From assembly GCA_035761045.1 (NCBI GenBank), contig DASTRU010000257.1, positions 1 through 6,178 of the forward strand: 6,178 nucleotides of DNA. The letters run 5' to 3'. Positions within the stretch are counted from its first letter, which is position 1. Each line of letters begins with the position of its first letter. Below are positions 1 to 6,178 of this stretch, piece after piece. Origin of the DNA: DASTRU01 sp035761045 (lineage in GTDB: Bacteria; Pseudomonadota; Gammaproteobacteria; Burkholderiales; Burkholderiaceae_E). A program made the translations under genes and the position numbers. The notes beneath the pieces are model-generated. The model was not told where the DNA came from. It worked only from the letters and a program-made list of their open reading frames with translations, and did no database searches.

Positions 1-650
1 GGCTCGGCGATGATTCGACGCGGCAGGTTTTCATAGGCCCATTCGCGATGTAGCTTGCTGTAATCGCGCTTGAGCCAACGCTCCATTTGCTTGCGGCAAT
101 GCTTGATCGTGGCGGCGTCACGGTCGTGCACCATCAGCACCATTCCGCTGCCCACCGACGCCTTGATCACGCAGGGCACGGGAAGCTTTTCGAGCGGAAC
201 ATCGCTTGCGTCCAACCATACGCCGAGCAACGGCACTAAATATTCGCTCCCCACTTCGCGAGCGATGTATTCGCGCATCGCGAGTTTGTCGGCGGCCACC
301 TTCAGCAAGGGATTGCGAGAGCGCAGCATGTACGCCTGAATGTGCTCGTTGAACGTGCGCGGTTCGCGGTAATTAGGCCAACTATGAAAGTAAGCCAAAT
401 GGCCCAAGGCGAGATACCAATGATCGGGCACCGGCGCAAGAACACGACGGATCAAGGCGAGGTGAGGGCGATGCGGAATTACATGGCTCCAGCGACCAAC
501 GAGTTCGCGCATTGAATTAAAAAATCGTCCCGGCCAGCGCGCTTGTCGTGGTGTTTGGGTGGATGACGCGTCTCTATGGACGGTATCTGACGGGGCGCCC
601 ATATTGCTTGCGAGACCATTATCAAGAGGATGACCGACGACATCGTGCAT
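1..650 (-). CDS. TupA-like ATP-grasp protein, 3' partial (runs off left edge)
   Basis: Open reading frame of 216 codons plus two bases with no stop in the window, read by hand. From about residue 68 it matches the TupA-like ATP-grasp family found in polysaccharide loci. Recognisable stretches are APVPDHWYLALGHLAYF (72-88), EPRTFNEHIQAYMLRSRNP (96-114), ADKLAMREYIAREVG (120-134), EYLVPLLGVW (136-145), VIKASVGSGM (161-170), WLKRDYSKLHREW (192-204) and PRRIIAE (210-216). Lys163 and the Gly-Ser-Gly loop are the expected ATP-contacting elements; the family usually has Asn-His-Gly-Ser-Gly, here Ser-Val-Gly-Ser-Gly. ATP-grasp ligases activate a carboxylate and form an amide. The namesake TupA acts in teichuronopeptide synthesis, but most relatives are untested and some are labelled glycosyltransferases. 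The catalytic C-terminal part is off the edge. The start is uncertain: ATG at 650 follows the polymerase stop by 10 nt with only a weak GTGAG, and ATG at 602 or 512 is possible because residues 1-60 look unconserved. Confidence 0.82.
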   Translation of the reverse strand, partial: MHDVVGHPLDNGLASNMGAPSDTVHRDASSTQTPRQARWPGRFFNSMRELVGRWSHVIPHRPHLALIRRVLAPVPDHWYLALGHLAYFHSWPNYREPRTFNEHIQAYMLRSRNPLLKVAADKLAMREYIAREVGSEYLVPLLGVWLDASDVPLEKLPVPCVIKASVGSGMVLMVHDRDAATIKHCRKQMERWLKRDYSKLHREWAYENLPRRIIAE

Positions 651-660
651 GGAAGTCTCA

Positions 661-1962
661 CTAGGATGCAGCCGGCACGACCCTAAATCCGCCGGCGATG
701 GGAGGGCGTGCACGGTGCACATACAGCGCGACCAACAAAAGACTAAAAATGACGGGAATAAAGCGCGAGGCGGTGAAGTAGTTGAACCGCAGCAACTCGA
801 TCATGAACAAGAAGCACGACGGATAACCAAGCAGGCCCGACATTCGTCCCGCCACGAAGCGTCGGTATAGCAAGCCAATCACGAAGCCGATCGCAAGGAA
901 GTAAAGCGCCGAGCCGAAATACCCCACGTCGTACACGATGGGAAACAGCCCCGACGGGTTGTTGAATTCTTCTCGAGCGAATTGTTCGAGAAAGTCTTGA
1001 TAGGCAATGCGCGCGTCGCCAAACACGCTTCGTAAAAGACGACCCGCGAGCGGCAATAAATACGCCCATTCGAAGACGAAGCGGCCGGTATATCCGGGCC
1101 AATCGTGCGTGTGTTCGAGCAAACCAATGCCGTTGTTCGACGCGGTGGCGTAGTAGGTCAGCAATCGGTCGAACGAAAACGCCCAGATCGACGAATACGA
1201 GTCGCGATAAAACTCCCACGATCTAAACGACTCGGTGAAGGTAAACAACAAATACACGATAACGGGCGCGATCAACGGCAAAAGCTTAAGCAAGCGTCGG
1301 CGTCCGTAGGAGCGGATGGGACGCAAGGCCGCCCCCGCGATGAAATACGCGCATACGATTTCGAGTATCGCGAGCCGTTCCGACCATACGAACACTCGAA
1401 AAATCGTCAACGCGAATACGAGTACGAGACCGTAGCGTTCCCAACGCGCAAGCGGTTTACCGGAAAGCCACGGTTTGATCGCGCAGGCAACGGTGTAGGC
1501 GACGCCGCATTGAGTGAGGGTGGTCAAGCCTGGCCGCGTGACAATCAACCCGCGCAGGTTGGCACGCTCGCCCTGCACGATTTGCATTAATAGATCGGGC
1601 TCGAGCGCGATTGGATAGAACCACACCACGTAGGCGAAGACCGTTAGAAACAACAGCAAGGCCATGAGCCACGCAGGAAAGGTAAGCGGCCCGGTCCGCG
1701 CGGGCATGGGCGCAAGACGAACGCACGAGCCCATCAACGCTCCAGTCGCGAGCGTGACGAGGAGCATTAATCCCCACCAATAATTCGTGCTGGGTATGAA
1801 ACTCGGCACGCCGACTTGGTCGAAGTCGAATGACATGAAGCTTAGGTACACGGGCACGACGAGCAGCATCACCGTGAGCGTGGGATGCATCCACCACGCG
1901 CGCGAAAGCGTCCAGGCGCGTGCTCGGGGAGGGATGTGCATGCTCGGCCGCGGCGACATCAT
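661..1962 (-). CDS. Wzy-like O-antigen / repeat-unit polymerase
   Basis: Multi-spanning inner-membrane protein, expected to join lipid-linked repeat units into a polymer at the periplasmic face. It has 433 residues (432 from the second ATG), a usual length for this divergent family. Around 10-11 hydrophobic segments can be seen, including 28-43, 61-78, 96-118, 175-192, 197-213, 226-241, 297-311, 345-366, 379-392 and 399-416. Suggestive family-like stretches are SERLAIL (194-200), the soluble stretch 242-295 with RLLTYYATASNNG (266-278), and EEFNNPSGLFPIVYDVGYFG (331-350) just before a membrane helix. That pattern is typical of oligosaccharide repeat-unit polymerases. Position between a glycosyltransferase and an ATP-grasp gene, one gene away from the flippase, supports the call. 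Wzy proteins share little sequence, so the assignment rests on topology, these motifs and context. It overlaps the GT2 stop (translational coupling) and ends in TAG at 663-661. An O-antigen ligase-like membrane protein is the main alternative. Confidence 0.85.
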   Translation of the reverse strand: MMSPRPSMHIPPRARAWTLSRAWWMHPTLTVMLLVVPVYLSFMSFDFDQVGVPSFIPSTNYWWGLMLLVTLATGALMGSCVRLAPMPARTGPLTFPAWLMALLLFLTVFAYVVWFYPIALEPDLLMQIVQGERANLRGLIVTRPGLTTLTQCGVAYTVACAIKPWLSGKPLARWERYGLVLVFALTIFRVFVWSERLAILEIVCAYFIAGAALRPIRSYGRRRLLKLLPLIAPVIVYLLFTFTESFRSWEFYRDSYSSIWAFSFDRLLTYYATASNNGIGLLEHTHDWPGYTGRFVFEWAYLLPLAGRLLRSVFGDARIAYQDFLEQFAREEFNNPSGLFPIVYDVGYFGSALYFLAIGFVIGLLYRRFVAGRMSGLLGYPSCFLFMIELLRFNYFTASRFIPVIFSLLLVALYVHRARPPIAGGFRVVPAAS

Positions 1963-3023
1963 GTGGCCTCGCTACTCGAAGCCGCCTTGCTACCCAACAC
2001 GCGGCGGACAAATGCCTTGATGCTGCCCGACGTATTCGTCGACGCGATCTTGCGTACAAGCGGCAACGGCAGCCAGACGACAAGCGCTAACCATCCGAGC
2101 ATGACGATTTTTTCAAACATCGAATAACCAGGCCATTCGCGCAACGACCTCCATTGCAAGCGCAACAGGCGGATCGCGGTGTCGTCGGGCCACGGATGGT
2201 CATTAGGAAACATGCGCCACGACAAGGCACGCGCGCGCATGCTCCACGGTAGCGGCAGGAACGGTCCAGGCACATTGATACCCGCGCGTCGCTCGATCCA
2301 TTCCAGCGTGACGTCGCGTCGCATGTGTTCGGAAATCAACACATCGCGCATCGAGTTATTGATGTTGCCGAACACGCCGGTCGAACGATTGCCTTCGCGA
2401 TGCAAGCGATACGAACCGAGTTCGCGATTGATGCTCGCGACGCGTCCATGAAGCGGCGCGGTGAGAAAGGGCAGCGTGTCGGCCGCGCGTCGCCAGCGAT
2501 GCGTTTCCATCGGGAAGTACCGCGCGATCGCATCGCGTCGGTACATGTTGCCGCTGGATGGCGGACCCGCGTAATGCCCGAAGCGACGGATAAGCCTTTG
2601 CACTTGGTCCGGCGAGTCTTGATCGTCGTGCATGAGGTAGGGCACGCCGCCGCCGATAAGGGCGCCTGACCGATCGATGAACCGCAAACGATATTGCACC
2701 TTGCTTACGCCCGGGCTCGCGACCGCCATGCACGCGGCGACGGTATCGGCGTCCAGCAAATCGTCGGAGTCGAGGAACAGCACCCATTCGCCTTGCGCGC
2801 GCGCCATGCCTTCGTTATAGGCCGAGCCTTGTCCGCCGTTGACGGTGCGTACCGCTTCAATACGTTGACCGTATCGTTGGATGACGTCCCACGAATCGTC
2901 GGTGGAACCGTCGTCGACAACGACGACCTGCACGTTGGGATAGGTTTGCGCAAGCGCGCTATCGATGGCTGCGCCGACGAAGCGACCGTAGTTGTAGTTA
3001 TTGATCAGGATGGATACACGCAT
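1959..3023 (-). CDS. Family 2 glycosyltransferase
   Basis: GT-A fold inverting glycosyltransferase, expected to act at the cytoplasmic face and add one sugar to the lipid-linked repeat unit. The protein has 354 residues. Its N-terminus is typical: VSILINNYNYGRFVGAAIDSAL (3-24, with the NYNYG start common in this subgroup), the nucleotide-binding VVVDDGSTDDS (34-44), NGGQGSAYNEG (62-72), and the metal-binding DxD in FLDSDD (83-88). GNMYRRDA (158-165) and the acidic region around Asp182 (RRAADTLPFL) lie where the family places acceptor and catalytic-base residues; LGSYRLH (202-208) follows. A strongly hydrophobic stretch, MLGWLALVVWLPLPLV (308-323), near the C-terminus may anchor or associate the enzyme with the membrane. 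Start is ATG with AGGAG 10 nt upstream. The stop overlaps the start of the polymerase gene. Donor sugar and linkage cannot be told from sequence. Confidence 0.93.
   Translation of the reverse strand: MRVSILINNYNYGRFVGAAIDSALAQTYPNVQVVVVDDGSTDDSWDVIQRYGQRIEAVRTVNGGQGSAYNEGMARAQGEWVLFLDSDDLLDADTVAACMAVASPGVSKVQYRLRFIDRSGALIGGGVPYLMHDDQDSPDQVQRLIRRFGHYAGPPSSGNMYRRDAIARYFPMETHRWRRAADTLPFLTAPLHGRVASINRELGSYRLHREGNRSTGVFGNINNSMRDVLISEHMRRDVTLEWIERRAGINVPGPFLPLPWSMRARALSWRMFPNDHPWPDDTAIRLLRLQWRSLREWPGYSMFEKIVMLGWLALVVWLPLPLVRKIASTNTSGSIKAFVRRVLGSKAASSSEAT
1967..1970 (-). promoter_or_regulatory. Shine-Dalgarno of the Wzy-like gene; bears on its start
   Basis: GAGG on the minus strand is 4 nt before the first ATG (1962-1960) and 7 nt before the second, adjacent ATG (1959-1957). 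The spacing favours the second ATG, which would make a one-base TGATG overlap with the GT2 stop instead of the four-base ATGA overlap. Confidence 0.45.
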
Positions 3024-3029
3024 GGCGAA

Positions 3030-4340
3030 TCAACTCCTAAAAGCGGCGGGTTGCGTAGCCGTGAGCGCACGGGGCGGGCGGGGCCGTCGAAGACGATCGA
3101 GCACGAGATAAATCCAACTGGCGATCATGCCGGCCGACAAACCCACCGGTCCCGCGAACGCGCCTAATAAATCGAACAAGCCCCACAACACGAGCGCCGA
3201 TGTCGCGCAGGCAATGCCCCATTTCGCGGCCAACGCGCGTGGCCGGTTTCCAGCGGTTAACGTAAGCACGACCGCTTGATCGACGAAGAACAACGCGGCG
3301 AATCCGGTTCCGGCGACTAAATAGCGGTAACCCGCCGCGAACTCGGGCGAGAACACGGTACTCAACGCCCATTCACCAAGCAGCCATGCGCCGAGCACGC
3401 CCAACAGTCCAATGCAGGCGATGGCACCCAACACTCGCACGTACCACCGCGTTGAACGGCCTTCTTCCAATGCCCGGTAAAAGAACGCCGGTCCAATCGA
3501 CACACCAATGATCGTTGCAATCTGTAGCCACACCTCGACCAATTGCATCGCGGTGCCGTAGATGCCGAAGTCGTGCGGCGTTAGTAAGTGCGCGAGCACG
3601 AGGCGGTCGGTACGCAAGAACAAATGCGATAACAGCAGGCCGATTTGAAAACGCACGCCAAAGCGAAACAAGGCCATCGCGCGCTGCCGAGTAATCGTGC
3701 GCTTAAGTTGCGATAACGGCGCCAGCGCCCGCATGCTGCTGGTTTGCATGACGGCCGCGACCAAGGCTTCAAGCACCCAGGCGAGCGCGGGCACCCAGAC
3801 CGGTGCGCCCAACCACACGGCTACGATGACGAACGCGCCGCGCGCGACAAGTCCCACGCTACGAATGATGACCGGCGGACGGTTTAAGTTGCGTGACTGC
3901 CAATACGTCACCGCGATGAAGAATGGCTCGATCAAGGGCGCGGCCATCAGCGTGACGAGCGAAATCACGAGTCGATCGTGATCGTTCACCGTCAATAGCG
4001 TGAATATCGCGACGGCGATCGCGGCGAGTGTCGTGCCGACCATGCGCACGATCCATACATTGGCCACCATCGCGCCCACGCCGTGATTACGCCTGCACAA
4101 GCGCGGCATGATGGCCGCCGCGGCGCACACGAAACTTAGGCCCAGCGTGGTCTGCAATAAGGCCATGGCGTAGGCGTAATGGCCCGAGCCTACCGGGCCG
4201 TACTGCCGGGCAAGCAGTCCGAAGACGACGAGTCCCACCACGATGGCCAACGCCTTGTCGGCGAAGAGCCAGAGGAAGTTTCGCAATACCGCAAGCCGAA
4301 CGGTGCGGCGCGGCGGTAAATTGGCAGTCACGCTTGACAC
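3030..4340 (-). CDS. Wzx-like lipid-linked oligosaccharide flippase (MOP/PST family)
   Basis: Integral inner-membrane protein of the oligosaccharidyl-lipid flippase family. It is expected to move undecaprenyl-pyrophosphate-linked repeat units from the cytoplasmic to the periplasmic face. The 436 residues match the usual length and contain about 12 hydrophobic segments, roughly at 22-44, 55-78, 92-116, 124-146, 158-178, 181-200, 228-252, 266-288, 303-322, 338-361, 374-392 and 397-416. Family-like stretches are LLARQYGPVGSGHYAYAMALL (42-62), split here only by my reading, and RTDRLVLAHLLTPHDFGIYG (243-262). The second is the conserved start of the C-terminal half. The GTG start at 4340-4338 lies 3 nt after the galU TAA. 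The best upstream match is a weak AAGG 11 nt away, so translation probably depends on coupling to galU. Another GTG at codon 4 is possible. The stop TGA at 3032-3030 is 6 nt before the next gene, whose ribosome binding site lies in the last flippase codons. Substrate cannot be predicted. Confidence 0.9.
   Translation of the reverse strand: MSSVTANLPPRRTVRLAVLRNFLWLFADKALAIVVGLVVFGLLARQYGPVGSGHYAYAMALLQTTLGLSFVCAAAAIMPRLCRRNHGVGAMVANVWIVRMVGTTLAAIAVAIFTLLTVNDHDRLVISLVTLMAAPLIEPFFIAVTYWQSRNLNRPPVIIRSVGLVARGAFVIVAVWLGAPVWVPALAWVLEALVAAVMQTSSMRALAPLSQLKRTITRQRAMALFRFGVRFQIGLLLSHLFLRTDRLVLAHLLTPHDFGIYGTAMQLVEVWLQIATIIGVSIGPAFFYRALEEGRSTRWYVRVLGAIACIGLLGVLGAWLLGEWALSTVFSPEFAAGYRYLVAGTGFAALFFVDQAVVLTLTAGNRPRALAAKWGIACATSALVLWGLFDLLGAFAGPVGLSAGMIASWIYLVLDRLRRPRPPRALTATQPAAFRS
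3034..3038 (-). promoter_or_regulatory. Ribosome binding site of the GT2 gene
   Basis: AGGAG lies on the minus strand 10 nt before the glycosyltransferase ATG at 3023-3021. It is embedded in the last sense codons of the flippase gene (TTT AGG AGT TGA), so the two genes are tightly packed. Confidence 0.7.
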
Positions 4341-4343
4341 GGT

Positions 4344-5288
4344 TTAGGCCGCCTTGCGAGTCGCCAATGACGCGGCGGCGGCGCGCACCGCATTCACACC
4401 CGCAGCGCCAATTTCGGGATGACGTAGGCCAAGCATGAGATTGGCTTCCCAATACCCGATCTTGTTGCCGCAGTCGTAGCGCGTGCCTTCGTACTTGCAG
4501 GCAACCACGGAACGCGAGCGAAGCAAAGCTTCGATGCCGTCGGTGAGTTGAATCTCGCCGCCGGTACCGCGCGGAGTGCGTTCGAGCTCGGCGAAGATCT
4601 CGGGTTCGAGCACGTAACGGCCCACGACCGCGAGCGTGGAGGGCGCATCCTCGGGCTTGGGTTTTTCGACGATATGCACGACTTGGCGCACGTCCTCGCG
4701 CGCTCCATCGATAACTTCGCCGCCTTCGAGCGTGCGCGTCGCGACGATGCCGTAGCGCTGCGTATGTTCGCGCGGCACTTCCTCCACGCCGAGCACGCTC
4801 GCGCCGTGCAGGTGGTATTGATCGATCAACTGCTTCGTCACGCTCACATCGGCGTCGATCAAGTCGTCGGCCAACAACACCGCGAACGGTTCGTTGCCGA
4901 CCAAGGGCGCCGCGCACAACACGGCGTGTCCTAGTCCCAGGGCTTGCGCTTGGCGCACGTACACGCACTTGATGTTGGGCGGCAATACATTGCGCACCAA
5001 CTTCAGCAACGCGTCCTTGCCGCGTGCTTCAAGCTCGGCTTCCAGCTCGGGTGACGCGTCGAAGTGATCCTCGATCGCGCGCTTGCTGCGGCCGGTCACG
5101 AAGATCATTTCCTCGATGCCCGCCGCGATGGCTTCTTCCACCGCGTATTGAATGACGGGCTTATCGACGATTGGCAGCATTTCCTTGGGGCAGGCCTTGG
5201 TCGCCGGTAAAAAACGCGTGCCTAAGCCCGCGACCGGAAATACGGCCTTGCGGACCGCGCGAGTATTGGAATTGGAGAGGCGGCTCAT
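4344..5288 (-). CDS. galU: UTP-glucose-1-phosphate uridylyltransferase (UDP-glucose pyrophosphorylase)
   Basis: Cytoplasmic enzyme making UDP-glucose and pyrophosphate from UTP and glucose-1-phosphate. UDP-glucose is the donor for glucosyl transfer and the precursor of UDP-galactose and UDP-glucuronate. The 314-residue protein has the full length and all hallmarks of bacterial GalU. These are the nucleotide-binding loop GLGTRFLPATKACPKEM (21-37), VDKPVIQYAVEEA (41-53), the uridine-binding region QAQALGLGHAV (113-123), and the metal-binding LLADDLID (138-145). They continue with VEKP (207-210), GTGGEIQLTDGI (241-252) and YDCGNKIGY (271-279). No key residue is missing, so it should be active. 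The ATG is supported by AAAGGA 7 nt upstream. The gene starts 18 nt after the kinase stop and ends 3 nt before the flippase start, so it is co-transcribed with the polysaccharide genes. The sequence looks betaproteobacterial. Whether a second, housekeeping galU exists elsewhere cannot be seen here. Confidence 0.97.
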   Translation of the reverse strand: MSRLSNSNTRAVRKAVFPVAGLGTRFLPATKACPKEMLPIVDKPVIQYAVEEAIAAGIEEMIFVTGRSKRAIEDHFDASPELEAELEARGKDALLKLVRNVLPPNIKCVYVRQAQALGLGHAVLCAAPLVGNEPFAVLLADDLIDADVSVTKQLIDQYHLHGASVLGVEEVPREHTQRYGIVATRTLEGGEVIDGAREDVRQVVHIVEKPKPEDAPSTLAVVGRYVLEPEIFAELERTPRGTGGEIQLTDGIEALLRSRSVVACKYEGTRYDCGNKIGYWEANLMLGLRHPEIGAAGVNAVRAAAASLATRKAA

Positions 5289-5295
5289 TTAAGTG

Positions 5296-5301
5296 TCCTT
5301 T
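5296..5301 (-). promoter_or_regulatory. Ribosome binding site of galU
   Basis: The minus strand reads AAAGGA followed by 7 nt (CACTTAA) and the galU ATG at 5288-5286. This strong Shine-Dalgarno site sits in the 18-nt gap after the kinase stop and fixes the galU start. Confidence 0.75.
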
Positions 5302-5306
5302 CAAGC

Positions 5307-6178
5307 TCAAGCGGTCTTCAAGTAGCGGTAGTCGTAAGCGCCGGTCGCGCGCGTTTCAGGCACGCCGTTGAACAACACGCCTTCGACATGCGCGCCCACG
5401 CCTTGTAGACGACGCACGGATTCGCGTAACTCACGCGTGGTGGTGACATCGGCTTGCGCGACTAAGTACGTCGCCATCGCGAACGGCGCGATCGCAAGCG
5501 TGTCGCCCACGGGCAGAATCGGCGCGGAGTCGATCAAGATCACGTCGTACCGCAGTTCGAGACTGGCGAGCAGCTCGCGCAACTTAGGCGACATCAACGC
5601 ATCGGCTGGATTGCCGGCTGGTTTGCCTGGTAGCAACAAGTCGAGATTGGGCAACACGTCGCGTCGCACGACTTGATCGAACGTCACGTCGCTTGTCGCG
5701 ACCTCGGCCAAGCCAGCACCGGGCGGTAGCCGAAATACGTTTGCAAACGCGGGCGGCGTAGATCCGCCTCGATCAGCAATACGCGGCGTTGCGGTCCGGT
5801 GCCACCACTTGGCGCGGTCATGAGCGCGGCTAAGTTGGCGGTGATGAATGTCTTACCCACGCCACCCGTGGGCGAGGCGATGAGAATGCTGCGCTTTTCG
5901 CGGCCTTGCGCCGACAGCGCCAAGGTCATATGCAAGCTGCGCAAGGTTTCCACCGCTGGTTCGCCAGGTGCGCGCAGCGTTAACAAGCGATTGCGCGCGA
6001 GCCCTTGCAGCCACGGCATGATCGGCATGCGCATGAGGCGACGTTGACGCGAGCTGTCGGGAATCGACACGATGGCCGGAAGACCGGTTTGCCGCTCGAT
6101 ATCGTCGGCTTCACGCAATGTGGAGTGCATGGTCCGCGCCAAGAAGGCCGCGAGAATCGCGAGAACCAAACCCGCGCC
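5307..6178 (-). pseudogene. Polysaccharide co-polymerase / BY-type tyrosine autokinase (Wzc-like), 5' partial, frameshifted
   Basis: Cytoplasmic kinase half of an inner-membrane protein that sets polysaccharide chain length and couples synthesis to export by tyrosine autophosphorylation. The frame is open to the right edge, so the start and most of the Wzz-type periplasmic domain lie outside. What remains begins with the second membrane helix (about 6178-6130: GAGLVLAILAAFLA), then a linker with PAVETLRSLHMTL typical of the fused proteobacterial type. Walker A is SPTGGVGKT at 5875-5849. Walker A' is VLLIEADLRRP at 5782-5750, with Glu where the family usually has Asp. Walker B is YDVILIDSAPIL at 5549-5514. 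The tail GAYDYRYLKTA has three tyrosines, a short version of the usual cluster. The frame breaks after FGYRP (codon 5722-5720). The familiar GAGLAEVA continuation lies one frame over, and without correction a stop follows at 5684. With one base restored, about 290 codons read through to TGA at 5309-5307. This is either a real inactivating indel or a sequencing error. Family assignment is secure; functional status is not. Confidence 0.88.
5717..5725 (-). other. Single-base frameshift site in the BY-kinase gene
   Basis: On the minus strand the codons read CGC CCG GTG CTG, giving RPVLAW and a premature stop. One extra C or G in the CCCGG run gives CGC CCG GGT GCT GGC TTG (RPGAGL), which restores the kinase family sequence through the natural C-terminus. 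No canonical -1 slippery heptamer is present, so programmed frameshifting is not supported. A lost base in a short C/G run or an assembly error fits better. Confidence 0.85.

Noticed and set aside
512..545. GC-rich stretch followed by T6 on the minus strand, like an intrinsic terminator
   Set aside because: No convincing hairpin can be paired before the T-run, and the frame of the ATP-grasp gene reads through it.
479..661. 60-codon minus-strand frame beginning GTG right at the polymerase stop, with a hydrophobic start
   Set aside because: It lies inside the ATP-grasp gene in another frame, has no family resemblance, and the overlapping frame carries clear conserved motifs further on.
970..992. 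Inverted repeat TTCTCGA / TCGAGAA with a 9-nt loop
   Set aside because: It falls within the polymerase coding frame (FLEQFARE region), has no T-run behind it, and is short enough to be chance.
1105..1590. Long plus-strand frame (161 codons) antisense to the polymerase gene
   Set aside because: Arg/Gly/Gln-rich composition typical of a GC-rich shadow frame, no recognisable domain, and the opposite strand has a coherent membrane protein.
4087..4968. 293-codon minus-strand frame overlapping galU and the flippase
   Set aside because: Extremely Arg-rich translation without domains; both real genes in the overlapping frames are unmistakable.
5717..5725. Programmed -1 frameshifting or phase variation in the kinase gene
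   Set aside because: There is no slippery heptamer, and the C3G2 run is too short for a typical slipped-strand phase-variation tract.

Overview
This window is a nearly gap-free piece of a surface- or exopolysaccharide operon of the Wzx/Wzy-dependent type. All genes lie on the minus strand, so transcription runs from the right edge to the left edge. The GC-rich composition, the betaproteobacterial look of the GalU sequence, and a Wzc-like kinase fused behind a chain-length-regulator transmembrane helix suggest a proteobacterium, most likely a betaproteobacterium. The genus cannot be named from this sequence. Both outer genes run off the window.

Layout in transcription order: (1) 6178-5307, the C-terminal part of a polysaccharide co-polymerase/BY-type tyrosine autokinase. 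Its frame is broken by one missing base near 5720, between Walker A' and Walker B. (2) 5288-4344, galU, complete UTP-glucose-1-phosphate uridylyltransferase. (3) 4340-3030, a Wzx-like flippase with about 12 membrane segments. (4) 3023-1959, a family 2 glycosyltransferase with a hydrophobic C-terminal segment. (5) 1962 (or 1959)-661, a Wzy-like O-antigen/repeat-unit polymerase. (6) 650-1, the first ~216 codons of a TupA-like ATP-grasp protein, which continues beyond the left edge. Gene spacings are 18, 3, 6, -4 (or -1) and 10 nt, so there is no non-coding stretch of any size. I see no internal promoter, terminator, RNA gene, mobile element or CRISPR.

Inferred joint role: GalU supplies UDP-glucose. 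The GT2 enzyme adds one sugar to a lipid-linked repeat unit on the cytoplasmic face. Wzx flips the unit and Wzy polymerises it in the periplasm. The kinase/co-polymerase controls chain length and export. The ATP-grasp protein may attach an amide-linked substituent to an acidic sugar. The initiating glycosyltransferase, the other glycosyltransferases and the export proteins are not in this window. The points most worth a second look are the frameshift in the kinase and the ATP-grasp gene at the left edge.
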